In this document: in pieces, positions 9,072 to 15,716 of the stretch | Position numbering within the stretch: position 1 is the first letter of the stretch | How the letters are laid out: each line of letters begins with the position of its first letter | Assembly (NCBI GenBank): GCA_016794305.1 | Contig: JAEUKN010000008.1 | Span: 1-52,504 of the forward strand | DNA: 52,504 bases | DNA from: Alphaproteobacteria bacterium | GTDB lineage: Bacteria > Pseudomonadota > Alphaproteobacteria > Micavibrionales > Micavibrionaceae | Direction of reading: 5' to 3' | Notes under the pieces: model-generated | Told to the model about the DNA's origin: nothing | What the model saw: the letters and a program-made list of their open reading frames with translations, nothing else | Databases searched by the model: none | Position numbers and translations under genes: made by a program

Positions 9072-9217
9072 GGGCACTTCTAAAAACTCCTCGTCTTGCG
9101 GCGATCTCCTGCGTCGCTGCGATACTCGGATCCGCATGTACATCAATGTACATTTACGGTCCTGCGTTTCTCGCTTCTAGTATCTCATCCGCAATCCGGG
9201 GGTTTTTAGGAGTGCCC
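9072..9217. repeat. 146 bp inverted-repeat-bounded element with central GTACAT/ATGTAC palindrome
   Basis: The left end GGGCACTTCTAAAAACTCC (9072-9090) is matched in inverse by GGTTTTTAGGAGTGCCC at 9201-9217. Between them is a central palindrome TGTACATCAATGTACA. Length and plan (inverted termini, central GTACAT palindrome) resemble the two complete family B repeats at 34.1 and 40.8 kb, though the termini differ in sequence. No coding frame is convincing inside. It separates the MraZ operator from the tRNA gene. Probably a non-autonomous repeat; no target duplication is clear. Confidence 0.6.
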
Positions 9218-9378
9218 TTTAGAAAAACGAGGAAGGATTGTAAATATGACATAACGATGGAATGGGTCTCCCCCACGCCAAAAATTTTGTGATTTTTTGA
9301 TTTTTGCTCTTGATTTTTAAAGGAGAGATGGGTAGAACCTAACTCTCTTATGAAACTAGGTTGTGGCCTAAGTCATAC

Positions 9379-9453
9379 GCGCGCTTAGCTCAGCGGTAGA
9401 GCAACTCGTTTACACCGAGTGGGTCGGGAGTTCAATCCTCTCAGCGCGCACCA
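9379..9453 (+). tRNA. tRNA-Val (anticodon UAC)
   Basis: A full cloverleaf is readable. The acceptor GCGCGCT (9379-9385) pairs with AGCGCGC (9443-9449). The D arm contains GCTCAGCGGTAGAGC. The anticodon stem ACTCG/CGAGT encloses TTTACAC, giving anticodon TAC. The T arm GGGAG-TTCAATC-CTCTC follows, and CCA is encoded at 9451-9453. It reads GUA and, by wobble, other valine codons. It stands alone, with no neighbouring tRNA or rRNA. Confidence 0.97.
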
Positions 9454-9553
9454 TCATTTCCCCGAAATTTTAACTATTGGTTACTCTCAGTGCGCATAGT
9501 GTGATAGTGTGTGCTGGTTTTTACAGTAACCGAGTGGGTGTTGATTAAATTAA

Positions 9554-10444
9554 ATGGCTGAATCTACCGTGATAAAATTTTATATTTGCAATAGTTTTAC
9601 GGATAAAGCATTTGAGGGCAACCCTGCGGGTGTTGTGTTTGATGATACTCGGTCTTTGTCTGCATCTCAGATGCAAAAAATTGCCGCCCAGCTCAATATG
9701 GTCGATACAAGCTTTGTTTTCCCGTCAAGCTCACATGATGCTGTTTGTGAAATGCGCTATTTTACGCCGCTTAAAGAGCTGCCGATGACGGGTCATCCGA
9801 CTTTAGCTGCATGGTGGGTCATGCGGCATAAAAATAGGATTCCTGTTGATCATTCACCAAAAATAAAAACTCCGGCTGGGGTGATTGAGGTTGAAGAAAT
9901 AGGGCAAGAAACCTTCCTATCGCAAAAAAAGCCGGATTTCACTGCCATCAGTGAAGAAGATGTGAACATGCTATTGACTGTGTTTTCACTGAAAAAATCA
10001 GACCTGCTGGATTTTCCTGTTATGGGTGTGAATGCGGGGCTCGGTCATATTGTAATTGGCGTAAAAAATTTGGATATTTTATATGGTTTGAAATTTGGGA
10101 TTGATGGGTTGAAAACCATATGTGATCGTTATCATTTACAAGAAGCGCAAATCTTTACACAGGATGTTTTGGACAAAGACAATGATCTGCATACACGGAA
10201 TTTATGCCCACGATATGGGGCCGAAGACCCTGCATGTGGAAATGGCAACGCGGCACTGGGCGCATATTATCTAAAATTTATTGCGCAGAGCGATAGAAAT
10301 ATAATGCTCAACGCCGAGCAAGGCTATGTGATGAACAAACCCTCTCTTATAAAAATAAGAGCCATCAAAAATGATAGTGGTGATTATCAGGTAAAAATCG
10401 GCGGGCGCGCAGTGATTATGGCAGAAGGAACCATGTTTTTATGA
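9554..10444 (+). CDS. PhzF-family isomerase/epimerase-like protein
   Basis: Member of the PhzF / diaminopimelate-epimerase-like fold family of two-domain enzymes; substrates are known for only a few members. Family segments seen: NSFTDKAFEGNPAGVV at the N-terminus, MRYFTPLKELPMTGHPTLAA at about 75-95, and CPRYGAEDPACGNGNAALG at about 214-232. The length of 296 is typical. In characterised members the loop after the first helix carries a catalytic Glu (SETTF-type); here the matching stretch is NMVDTSFV, with Asp. Activity or specificity may therefore differ. The ribosome site before ATG 9554 is weak. The gene stands alone, between the tRNA and a terminator. Confidence 0.85.
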   Translation: MAESTVIKFYICNSFTDKAFEGNPAGVVFDDTRSLSASQMQKIAAQLNMVDTSFVFPSSSHDAVCEMRYFTPLKELPMTGHPTLAAWWVMRHKNRIPVDHSPKIKTPAGVIEVEEIGQETFLSQKKPDFTAISEEDVNMLLTVFSLKKSDLLDFPVMGVNAGLGHIVIGVKNLDILYGLKFGIDGLKTICDRYHLQEAQIFTQDVLDKDNDLHTRNLCPRYGAEDPACGNGNAALGAYYLKFIAQSDRNIMLNAEQGYVMNKPSLIKIRAIKNDSGDYQVKIGGRAVIMAEGTMFL

Positions 10445-10514
10445 GCTGGAGAGAGTCAACCACGAAGACCAAAGTAGCATAAAACTCCGCACACGGTATG
10501 AATCGTGCTAAAAA

Positions 10515-10536
10515 AAAGAGGCCGGGGGCCTCTTTT
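10515..10536 (+). terminator. Rho-independent terminator after the PhzF gene
   Basis: AAAAGAGGCC, a short G loop and GGCCTCTTTT form a strong 10 bp stem flanked by A and T runs, so it can stop transcription from either side. It ends phzF-type transcription about 70 bases after the stop, and can also act on the minus-strand mini-operon at 10650-10910. The T run merges into the left end of a family A repeat. Confidence 0.8.
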
Positions 10537-10652
10537 AGACCATTTTTCGGTTACGTAGACTCGAAAAAATGGTCTAACTATTTGTTTTGTCGCATTTTGT
10601 GACGATGAAGCGGACTCCATTTAATCGCAAAATGCTTTATGAACAGGTTCTA
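10536..10652 (+). repeat. Family A double-hairpin repeat joined to a family B terminus
   Basis: Family A copy from TA at 10536 to TA at 10639. Its first hairpin is TAGACCATTTTTCGG pairing with CGAAAAAATGGTCTA; a linker ACTATTTGTTTTG follows, then a second hairpin of the GCATTTTG...CGCAAAATGC type. Other copies: 15143-15246 (inverted), 36832-36933, 41539-41640, and a half copy at 33678-33713. The outer ends (GACCATTTT and the inverse of AAAATGCTC) are imperfect terminal inverted repeats. Directly after it, TGAACAGGTTCTA (10640-10652) is one terminus of family B. Confidence 0.75.
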
Positions 10653-10721
10653 ATAAAAAATATTGTATAAAATGATGATGGGAATCGGAACACCGATCAA
10701 CCATAAAAGAATACTTTTCAT
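10650..10721 (-). CDS. 23-residue hydrophobic mini-protein
   Basis: Reads MKSILLWLIGVPIPIIIL followed by YNIFY and a TAG stop: one membrane-spanning segment with a lysine near the start, so probably an inner-membrane microprotein. The case for translation is a near-perfect ribosome site, AGGAGG, five bases before the ATG, and its position 12 bases after the stop of the 58-residue membrane protein gene, suggesting one transcript. The stop codon TAG is formed by the end of a family B repeat terminus, so the protein may once have been longer. No function can be assigned. Confidence 0.6.
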   Translation of the reverse strand: MKSILLWLIGVPIPIIILYNIFY

Positions 10722-10733
10722 CCGATCCTCCTG

Positions 10734-10910
10734 TTATTTCGATGTTGTGTGATCGTCAATTTCGTCCCCGATTTCTTCGGCGGCTTCGCTGATACTGCTT
10801 GATACTTTCTCAACCGGGCTTTCCTTGCGTTCCTGATAATTCATCAAAACCACAACAAAGATGCCCACAACTGCAATGGCGATAATGGCCAAGAGTGCGT
10901 TTTTATTCAT
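10734..10910 (-). CDS. Small single-pass membrane protein with acidic C-terminal tail
   Basis: 58 residues starting at ATG 10910, chosen because GAGGAG lies just upstream; a GTG twelve bases earlier would add four residues. NKNALLAIIAIAVVGIFVVV is a membrane segment at residues 2-21. The rest is polar and amphipathic (EKVSSSISEAAEEIGDEIDD), likely a periplasmic or cytoplasmic helix. No family is recognised. It heads a two-gene unit with the 23-residue ORF. The helix pattern resembles small envelope-stress proteins, but this is only a resemblance. Confidence 0.7.
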   Translation of the reverse strand: MNKNALLAIIAIAVVGIFVVVLMNYQERKESPVEKVSSSISEAAEEIGDEIDDHTTSK

Positions 10911-11024
10911 GCTGCTCCTCACTGATTTATAACGGTTTGCGTCAATATTGCAGGACGAAAGAGGTCACCCTCATCACGTCCTGTCCTCATACATACTCAA
11001 AAAACCGTTCATTGGTTCCATGAA

Positions 11025-12206
11025 TTATGGCGTGGGTTGAATAGGAGCAGGGGAGAGCAGGGGAAGGACCATATCGGCTAATCGGTCCACCGCATCAATC
11101 ATGCCCAAGCTTTTGGCGGATTTGGCCATGTCCGACAAACGTTGCGGATGGGTGAGGAGTTGTTCAATCTCACGGGTTAAAAGTTCCGGGGTGAGGCTGC
11201 GTTCCTCCGCCACCACCGCGCCACCCGCGAGGGCAATTTGTTCGGCATTGCGCAGCTGTTGTTGATCCTTATGCCACGGAAACGGGATATAGATGGCCGG
11301 GCGGCCGGTGCAGGTCAGCTCAGCGGTGGTACTCGCTCCCGACCGCGCCACAAATAAATGCGTGTTGGTCAGGCATTCCGCCATATTGTCAAAAAACGGG
11401 GCGATTATGACCTCCATTTCACCATCGCGATAAATTTCACGCACATGGTCGCAATCCTGAAGGCGGGCTTGTTGCAGGATTTTCACCCTTGTGCGCAGTT
11501 CAAGCGGAAGTGCGACCAGCGCGCGCGGCACCAGATCAGAGAAAATTCTAGCCCCCTGAGATCCCGCCACCACCATGATTTGGAATTTTTCACCGCTTGA
11601 AAAATCGGGCAGCAGATAAGGTTTTTGCGCCACATCAATAATGGCCCCGCGCACCGGGTTACCGGTCCAGAGGGTTTTGCCGATCCATTTTTGCGCGATG
11701 CCCTGCGTGGCCGCCACTGAAAGCGCAATCTTTCGGGCACGTGGGGCCAGAATCTTGTTCGCGAGGCCCAAAATCGCGTTTTGCTCATGCAAGATCGTGG
11801 GCACACCCAGAATTTGCGCCATCAAGACCGGCGGTACCGTCGGATAGCCGCCAAAACCGATCACCACAGCGGGTTTTAACTTTTTGAGCAGGACGTAAGA
11901 TTGCCGCAATCCGATGACGAGGTCCCGCGCGGCCTTGATTTTTGCCGCAAGGCCGCTGAGATACCCGCCCGATTTGATCATAAATTTTTGCGCGTCTTGC
12001 AAATCATCAAAATATTTCATCGCGCGTTGATCGGTGGCTATGGCCACGCGCAGCCCCATTGAGATAAGTTTTTCCGCCAGGGCGCGCGCCGGAAACGCAT
12101 GCCCGCCGGTGCCACCCGCACAGAGTAAAATCAGCGGCCCGACATCGCCGGAGCAGTTGGAATAAGCGCTTGAGACAGGGGAGGGAAGGGGGGGAGACAT
12201 CGTCAA
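11025..12206 (-). CDS. murG: MurG, lipid II-forming GlcNAc transferase
   Basis: Peripheral inner-membrane GT28 enzyme that adds GlcNAc to lipid I to make lipid II. Landmarks: GGTGGHAFPARALAEKL at about residues 31-47, VVIGFGGYPTVPPVL, HEQNAILGLANK, the acceptor/donor linker GNPVR, GSQGARIFSD, and ARSGASTTAEL with PAIYIPFPWHKDQQQLRNAE for UDP-GlcNAc binding. A 25-residue N-terminal extension makes the protein 393 residues long. The gene normally follows ftsW in the dcw cluster; here it lies upstream of mraZ, alone on the minus strand. Confidence 0.96.
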   Translation of the reverse strand: MTMSPPLPSPVSSAYSNCSGDVGPLILLCAGGTGGHAFPARALAEKLISMGLRVAIATDQRAMKYFDDLQDAQKFMIKSGGYLSGLAAKIKAARDLVIGLRQSYVLLKKLKPAVVIGFGGYPTVPPVLMAQILGVPTILHEQNAILGLANKILAPRARKIALSVAATQGIAQKWIGKTLWTGNPVRGAIIDVAQKPYLLPDFSSGEKFQIMVVAGSQGARIFSDLVPRALVALPLELRTRVKILQQARLQDCDHVREIYRDGEMEVIIAPFFDNMAECLTNTHLFVARSGASTTAELTCTGRPAIYIPFPWHKDQQQLRNAEQIALAGGAVVAEERSLTPELLTREIEQLLTHPQRLSDMAKSAKSLGMIDAVDRLADMVLPLLSPAPIQPTP

Positions 12207-12573
12207 ATGTTACATTCAGAAAATGGAATATATGGTCAAAACTTTTTTAAAATAGCAAAGTCGCAAAAAAATCTTTATTTTACACGGAGTCGCAGGGCAG
12301 CGGAGTTTTTCAACCTTTTTGCCCAGCAATTGTCACGCACGGACATAAATATATTCTGTGATTGCGGCGGACTCAAGCTTTTTGAACTACAGAGGCCGCA
12401 GAGTCAAACAGAGAAAATATTGTTTATATTCAATGAGTTGCAAGGGTTGATATTATATTAGTTTTTATGCGTGGCAAAAAATTCTCTGTGCTCTCTGTAC
12501 TCTCTGCGCGTTTAGTGGCTTCAAAGTGAAAAATCATGCGGCGCAAGCGCGAAAGCGGACGCCATAGGTGAGA
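12207..12573. other. Intergenic gap filled by repeat remnants
   Basis: No gene is supported in this stretch between the starts of murG and the 3' end of the acetyltransferase gene. It contains a family C element (12387-12521), possibly a second degenerate C arm near 12280-12310 (ACACGGAGTCGCAGGG), and the family B fragment beginning at 12551. Its base composition is AT-rich next to murG, where the murG promoter presumably lies. Confidence 0.5.
12387..12521. repeat. Family C repeat, shortened copy
   Basis: Left arm CTACAGAGGCCGCAGAG, right arm with repeated CTCTGT (TTCTCTGTGCTCTCTGTACT), and a middle AAATATTGTTTATATTCAATGAGTTGC-like core (12415-12441). The same plan and core occur in the 211 bp copy at 33784-33994, where the core reads ATATTGTCTAAATTCAATTGG. 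The arms are imperfect inverted repeats built on a CAGAG/CTCTG unit. Noncoding. Confidence 0.55.
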
Positions 12574-12588
12574 TCATGAACAGGTTAT
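12551..12588 (-). repeat. Family B repeat fragment reaching into the acetyltransferase gene
   Basis: GAAAGCGGACGCCATAGGTG followed by AGATCATGAACAGGTT matches the right-hand 38 bases of the complete family B element ending at 34210, with a few changes. The fragment covers the last four sense codons and the stop codon of the acetyltransferase gene on the minus strand. Confidence 0.65.
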
Positions 12589-13056
12589 GATAGCATTTCG
12601 TTCCATGTATATGCTGGTGACTTTTTCCCTATCCGGGCCCAAAACACGATCAGCGGTGTGAGTTACCACAAACCCAAGTGACTCATATAGTTTTTGAGCC
12701 TTAATTTGCGGTACTGACACATCCAGTTTCAAGCAATGATAGTTTTGCGCGTGCGCATATTCCAATGCATGGTTCATTAAACGGCGGCCAAGTCCTCGGC
12801 CCTGAAATGTTGAGTGAACTTGCAATCTTTTGATCTCTAATGTTTGATCGTCAATGTGCCTAAGCCCTACCATGCCTATAATTTTACCCTCATCGCGCAT
12901 TACAAAAAACGCTTTATATATGTTGGGTATGTCGTGCATATCGGTGGGAAAAAGCAGGTTTTTAACGAAACCGTCATTGTGATTGACCGTATGAAGGTGG
13001 AGTTGCCATACGCTCTCGGCGTCATGATCAGTATAATTAGAAATAGTTATGCCCAT
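12574..13056 (-). CDS. GNAT-family N-acetyltransferase
   Basis: 160-residue GNAT-fold protein, probably transferring acetyl from acetyl-CoA to an amine; the substrate is unknown. The acetyl-CoA loop is clear: STFQGRGLGRRLMNHALEYA near residues 83-102, preceded by strand LEIKRLQVH and followed by KLDVSVPQIKAQKLYESLGF, the usual C-terminal motif. The last residues (TCS) and the TGA stop lie inside a family B repeat terminus, so the native C-terminus has been replaced or trimmed. The start is nine bases after the stop of the response regulator gene, suggesting co-transcription. Confidence 0.85.
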   Translation of the reverse strand: MGITISNYTDHDAESVWQLHLHTVNHNDGFVKNLLFPTDMHDIPNIYKAFFVMRDEGKIIGMVGLRHIDDQTLEIKRLQVHSTFQGRGLGRRLMNHALEYAHAQNYHCLKLDVSVPQIKAQKLYESLGFVVTHTADRVLGPDREKVTSIYMERNAIITCS

Positions 13057-13065
13057 CCCCGCCTC

Positions 13066-13815
13066 TCAACGTTTTTCGGTGGCGGCACAGAACATATAGC
13101 CCACTCCGCGAACGGTTTTCAAGACATCCGGATTTTTGGCATCATCGCCAATTTTTTTACGAATCCGGGCAATTTGAATGTCAATCACGCGGTCATAGGC
13201 ATCGAAATTTGACGAATCGCGTGTAATTTCAAAAAGCCGTTCCCGCGTTACGACTTTTTTGGGTGACAATGCCAGTGTTTCCAGCAACTTAAATTCCCCC
13301 GATGTCAGATCGGCCGATTTATCTTCCAAATCATAGAGTTGATATTGCCCGCAATCGAGATACCAATTGCCGAAATATATGCGGCCCCTGAATTCACCAT
13401 CGTGGGTAGGGGAGGACGAGCCGCCGGTGCCATTCGACTCCGCTCCCTTCCCACGGCGTAAAACAGCCTTAATGCGCGCGGATAATTCCCGCATTTCAAA
13501 AGGCTTTGTGATGTAATCATCCGCCCCCATTTCCAGGCAGACAATCTTTTCCGTGGTATCGGTTTTGCCGCTCACGATAATAATCGGGGCCTTGATTTTT
13601 TCCTTAATAATGGCGATGAGCGAGAGTCCCTCGGCTTCTCTTAACACCAGATCCAAGAGGACAATGTCAATATTATTGCCCTGAGCCGACCACATTTCAA
13701 ATTCCTTTAAACTATGGGCGCGCAAGACCTTATAACCATCCGATTCAAGATATTCTTTGACGACAAACTGCAAGTCTTCGTCATCATCGACACTTAAAAT
13801 CGTTGCCTTGGCCAA
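13066..13815 (-). CDS. OmpR/PhoB-family response regulator (orphan)
   Basis: Two-component regulator: receiver domain at residues 5-118 with acidic pocket DDDED (10-14), phospho-acceptor Asp55 in IVLLDLVL, Ser/Thr switch in IIIVSGKT and Lys in YITKPFEMREL. A linker of about 25 residues rich in Gly/Ser leads to a winged-helix domain (LTSGEFKLLETLALSPKKVV, IDIQIARIRKKIGDD, VRGVGYMF). The family is certain; the target genes are not. No histidine kinase is next to it. An inverted repeat TTGTTACA...TGTAACA in the shared upstream region with the sigma factor gene is a candidate binding site. Confidence 0.93.
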   Translation of the reverse strand: MAKATILSVDDDEDLQFVVKEYLESDGYKVLRAHSLKEFEMWSAQGNNIDIVLLDLVLREAEGLSLIAIIKEKIKAPIIIVSGKTDTTEKIVCLEMGADDYITKPFEMRELSARIKAVLRRGKGAESNGTGGSSSPTHDGEFRGRIYFGNWYLDCGQYQLYDLEDKSADLTSGEFKLLETLALSPKKVVTRERLFEITRDSSNFDAYDRVIDIQIARIRKKIGDDAKNPDVLKTVRGVGYMFCAATEKR

Positions 13816-13855
13816 TTATCTCTCCGTACCGGGGTTATGGGTTATTATACGGCCA

Positions 13856-13895
13856 TTGTTACAAAATAGAAACAATATTTTTCACCGCTGTAACA
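13856..13895. promoter_or_regulatory. Inverted repeat TTGTTACA-N25-TGTAACA in the regulator/sigma divergent region
   Basis: TTGTTACA at 13856-13863 and TGTAACA at 13889-13895 are inverse copies, 40 bp upstream of the response regulator start and about 100 bp upstream of the sigma factor start. Regulators of the OmpR type bind paired 6-8 bp half sites, so autoregulation or control of the sigma gene is plausible. The evidence is sequence symmetry alone. Confidence 0.35.
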
Positions 13896-13941
13896 TCAGG
13901 GACACTCGGGCATTACATCGCGGCGCTATCATTAAATACTA

Positions 13942-13989
13942 GGCGGCGAAAACCGCCCCTTTAACCAAGGAGCCCCTTTAAGCAAGGAG
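13942..13989 (+). promoter_or_regulatory. Leader of the ECF sigma gene: hairpin plus duplicated 17 bp ribosome-site unit
   Basis: GGCGG-CGAAAA-CCGCC (13942-13957) can form a small hairpin. It runs into two adjacent 17 bp units, CCCCTTTAACCAAGGAG (13956-13972) and the same with one change, CCCCTTTAAGCAAGGAG (13973-13989). Each unit ends in AAGGAG, but only the second is at translating distance (8 bases) from the ATG at 13998. The duplicate could act as a standby site or be a recent slippage product. Confidence 0.55.
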
Positions 13990-13997
13990 ATTGAAAA

Positions 13998-14522
13998 ATG
14001 TTAAGCGATAAAATGTTATTTGAAGAGATGAACGGCCTGAATCGTTTTGCCATGAAACTTTGCAGGAACCGCGCCGATGCCGAGGATTTAGTTCAAACCA
14101 CTATTGAAAAAGCTCTGAAAAATCGCGATAAATTTGTCGAAGATACCAAGGCTTTCAGTTGGTTATCAAAAATTATGTACAATAGTTTTGTGACATTTTA
14201 TAATCGTAAAGTGAAATATGAATCACAATATGACCCGGAACCCATCTTATTATCCGTCAGCAGCCATTCGACACAGGATGAGCAGTTGATGGTGAAAGAG
14301 GTTTCAAAAGCCATTCAATTGATCAATCCTCAGCATCGCGAGATATTAATTTTAATTTGCGTGCAGGAAATGAGTTATGAGGAGGCCGCGGAGAGTTTGA
14401 ACATTCCCTTAGGTACTGTGCGATCCCGGCTTTCGCGCGCACGTTCGGCCCTGATGGATCTTATGCCTGACAATGACAATCATAGTGTGTTCAGGCAGGG
14501 GAAGTTACGCATCGCGGCTTAG
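13998..14522 (+). CDS. ECF-type RNA polymerase sigma factor
   Basis: 174-residue extracytoplasmic-function sigma factor. Region 2 spans about residues 10-75 (RNRADAEDLVQTTIEKALKN and FSWLSKIMYNSFVTFYNRK, the -10 contact helix) and region 4 about 105-160 (LINPQHREILILICVQEMSYEEAA then GTVRSRLSRAR, the -35 helix-turn-helix). No anti-sigma gene or PhyR-type regulator is adjacent, so its control is not visible here, apart from the divergent response regulator. The stop codon TAG is the first part of a family B terminus (TAGAACCTGTTCAT). Confidence 0.92.
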   Translation: MLSDKMLFEEMNGLNRFAMKLCRNRADAEDLVQTTIEKALKNRDKFVEDTKAFSWLSKIMYNSFVTFYNRKVKYESQYDPEPILLSVSSHSTQDEQLMVKEVSKAIQLINPQHREILILICVQEMSYEEAAESLNIPLGTVRSRLSRARSALMDLMPDNDNHSVFRQGKLRIAA

Positions 14523-14899
14523 AACCTGTTCATTATTTCTACTCTAGCGTCATCCCCGAACGTCATCCCCGACAAGGAAGGCAAGGCCGACCGCTGTTCG
14601 GGGATCCGGATAATGACGGCCGCTTGGCTGCAAAACACCCGGATCCCCGCCTCCGCGGGGATGACGGAATATCTGGGGATCAACAAATATTTATGGGTAT
14701 GACTATAACTCAACCCGCACACCCTCCTCAACTTTCACACCCCCCACTCGCAACCCCGCCTCTACCTTCGTAACCCCGCACTTGATGCGGGGTCTTACAT
14801 TTTAAAAACCGCAGAGCATCTTCGTAATAAATCGGATTGAAAATTAGATATGCCCTAGAGAAAGTCCTTTAAAGCAGAGAGATTATGAACAGGTTCTAA
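14520..14899. repeat. Mosaic repeat island bounded by inverted family B termini
   Basis: No gene is supported. Left end TAGAACCTGTTCAT (14520), right end ATTATGAACAGGTTCTAA (to about 14899) are inverse family B tips. Between them lie a 49 bp GGGGAT-type unit (14561-14609) that recurs inverted at 32400-32448, a CCGGATCCCCGCC hairpin at about 14628-14668, a small palindrome CCCCGCA-CTTGA-TGCGGGG at 14774-14792 that recurs at 41757-41775, the tip of family C (AAAACCGCAGAG), and family D (14816-14872), which recurs at 34011-34066 with the same GCATCTTC...AATAAATCGGATTG core. Confidence 0.7.
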
Positions 14900-14947
14900 G
14901 GGTGAAATTCGGTGTCAAACGCCGTTTGGGCAGCGTTCGTGCCCCGA

Positions 14948-15379
14948 TTATCCGCGAAAGCCCGAGATGGACAAACGAGATTTCAATCGCGTGAGAAGGT
15001 CGCTGCGTTCATGCAGAACAGCCAGAATCAGGGCTTGGGTTTTGGTTTGCAGCGTATAGAAAATATAGTGATTACCGCAATGTGCGACGCGCAGTCCCGG
15101 TAGCACGAAACTCATATCTTTGGAAACCGCCTGATTTTGCGCTAGAGCATTTTGCGATTAAGTGGGAGCCGGTTAATCGTAACAAAATGCGAAAAAACAA
15201 AAACTTAGACCATTTTTTCGATTTTACCTATCGAAAAAATGGTCTAGAGTTTCCGCTTTTTTGGCCAAATCCGACATATATACTCGGCATTGGTTTTCGC
15301 CCCATTTGGCCACGGTGTAGCGCATGATATCGCGCAGGTCGGCTTCCGCACCCTTCGTTAAAATGTAGGGTCGTGTCAT
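14948..15379 (-). pseudogene. parE: ParE-family toxin gene split by a family A insertion
   Basis: The toxin frame opens at ATG 15379, overlapping the antitoxin stop by four bases, and reads ParE-like residues (YILTKGAEADLRDIMRYTVA, then KWGENQCRVYMSDLAKKAETL in segments) before entering the repeat and stopping at 15224 after 51 codons. Beyond the repeat the rest of a ParE protein continues in frame to a stop at 14948: QNQAVSKDMSFVLPGLRVAH, NHYIFYTL, then LAVLHERSDLLTRLKSRL. Removing the insert and one CTAG copy restores one frame of about 109 codons, a normal ParE length. Intact ParE proteins inhibit DNA gyrase. This copy should be inactive because the conserved C-terminal half is lost. Confidence 0.85.
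15143..15246 (-). mobile_element. Family A MITE-like insertion inside parE
   Basis: On the minus strand it begins TAGACCATTTTTTCG and ends CGCAAAATGCTCTA, matching the copies at 10536, 36832 and 41539. CTAG is present on both sides, while the reconstructed toxin gene needs only one, which is consistent with a target-site duplication of TA or CTAG. The termini GACCATTTT and GAGCATTTT are imperfect inverted repeats. With about 100 bp and no coding capacity it must be mobilised by a transposase elsewhere. TA targets are typical of IS630/mariner-type elements; that link is an inference. Confidence 0.75.
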
Positions 15380-15630
15380 GCTAAACCGCCATCACGAAGC
15401 ACTTCCTCTGCAATTTCGCCGATACTTTTCTCGGATATTTCTCCGCGGGCCGCCTCAATGAGACGCTGCTCCAACATTTGCTTGAGTTCGGTTAAGGCCT
15501 GTTCTTCCACGGCAGGCTGCGAAAATAATCGTTCAACGGCATATTCCTTGATTGTTTTTCCCTGCAAGGCTGCGATGACCCTCAAGGTTTGGTGCTGTTG
15601 TTCCGTAATATCTATGGTTAATCGGCTCAT
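15376..15630 (-). CDS. parD: ParD-like antitoxin of a type II toxin-antitoxin pair
   Basis: 84 residues. The N-terminal part (SRLTIDITEQQHQTLRVIAA, LQGKTIKEYAVERLF) has the alternating strand and two helices of a ribbon-helix-helix DNA-binding domain. The C-terminal half is a charged helix with the repeated pattern EEQALTELKQMLEQRL that would wrap the toxin. It overlaps the parE start as ATGA, the normal arrangement. GGGAG lies eight bases before ATG 15630. The toxin downstream is broken, so this gene may now only repress its own promoter or protect against related toxins. Confidence 0.8.
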   Translation of the reverse strand: MSRLTIDITEQQHQTLRVIAALQGKTIKEYAVERLFSQPAVEEQALTELKQMLEQRLIEAARGEISEKSIGEIAEEVLRDGGLA

Positions 15631-15654
15631 AATCTAATCTCCCATCCTATTACC

Positions 15655-15682
15655 CACAATACCACAAATGTGGGGCATTGTG
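15655..15682. promoter_or_regulatory. Nested palindrome upstream of the antitoxin gene, candidate operator
   Basis: CACAAT (15655) and ATTGTG (15677) flank an inner palindrome CCACAAATGTGG (15662-15673); both share nearly the same centre. The pair lies 25-52 bases upstream of the antitoxin start, where ribbon-helix-helix antitoxins bind to repress their own operon. Assignment is by symmetry and position. Confidence 0.5.
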
Positions 15683-15716
15683 CAAGAATGGCTCATAACC
15701 AAGCCTAAAAAAGAAA

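Noticed and set aside
14519..14731. 70-codon minus-strand frame containing SVIPAEAGIR
   Set aside because: This peptide is the well-known translation of GGGGAT-type palindromic repeats; the frame lies wholly in the repeat island and has no ribosome site.
14912..15103. 63-codon plus-strand frame
   Set aside because: Antisense to the C-terminal half of the broken parE gene, which explains the sequence better.
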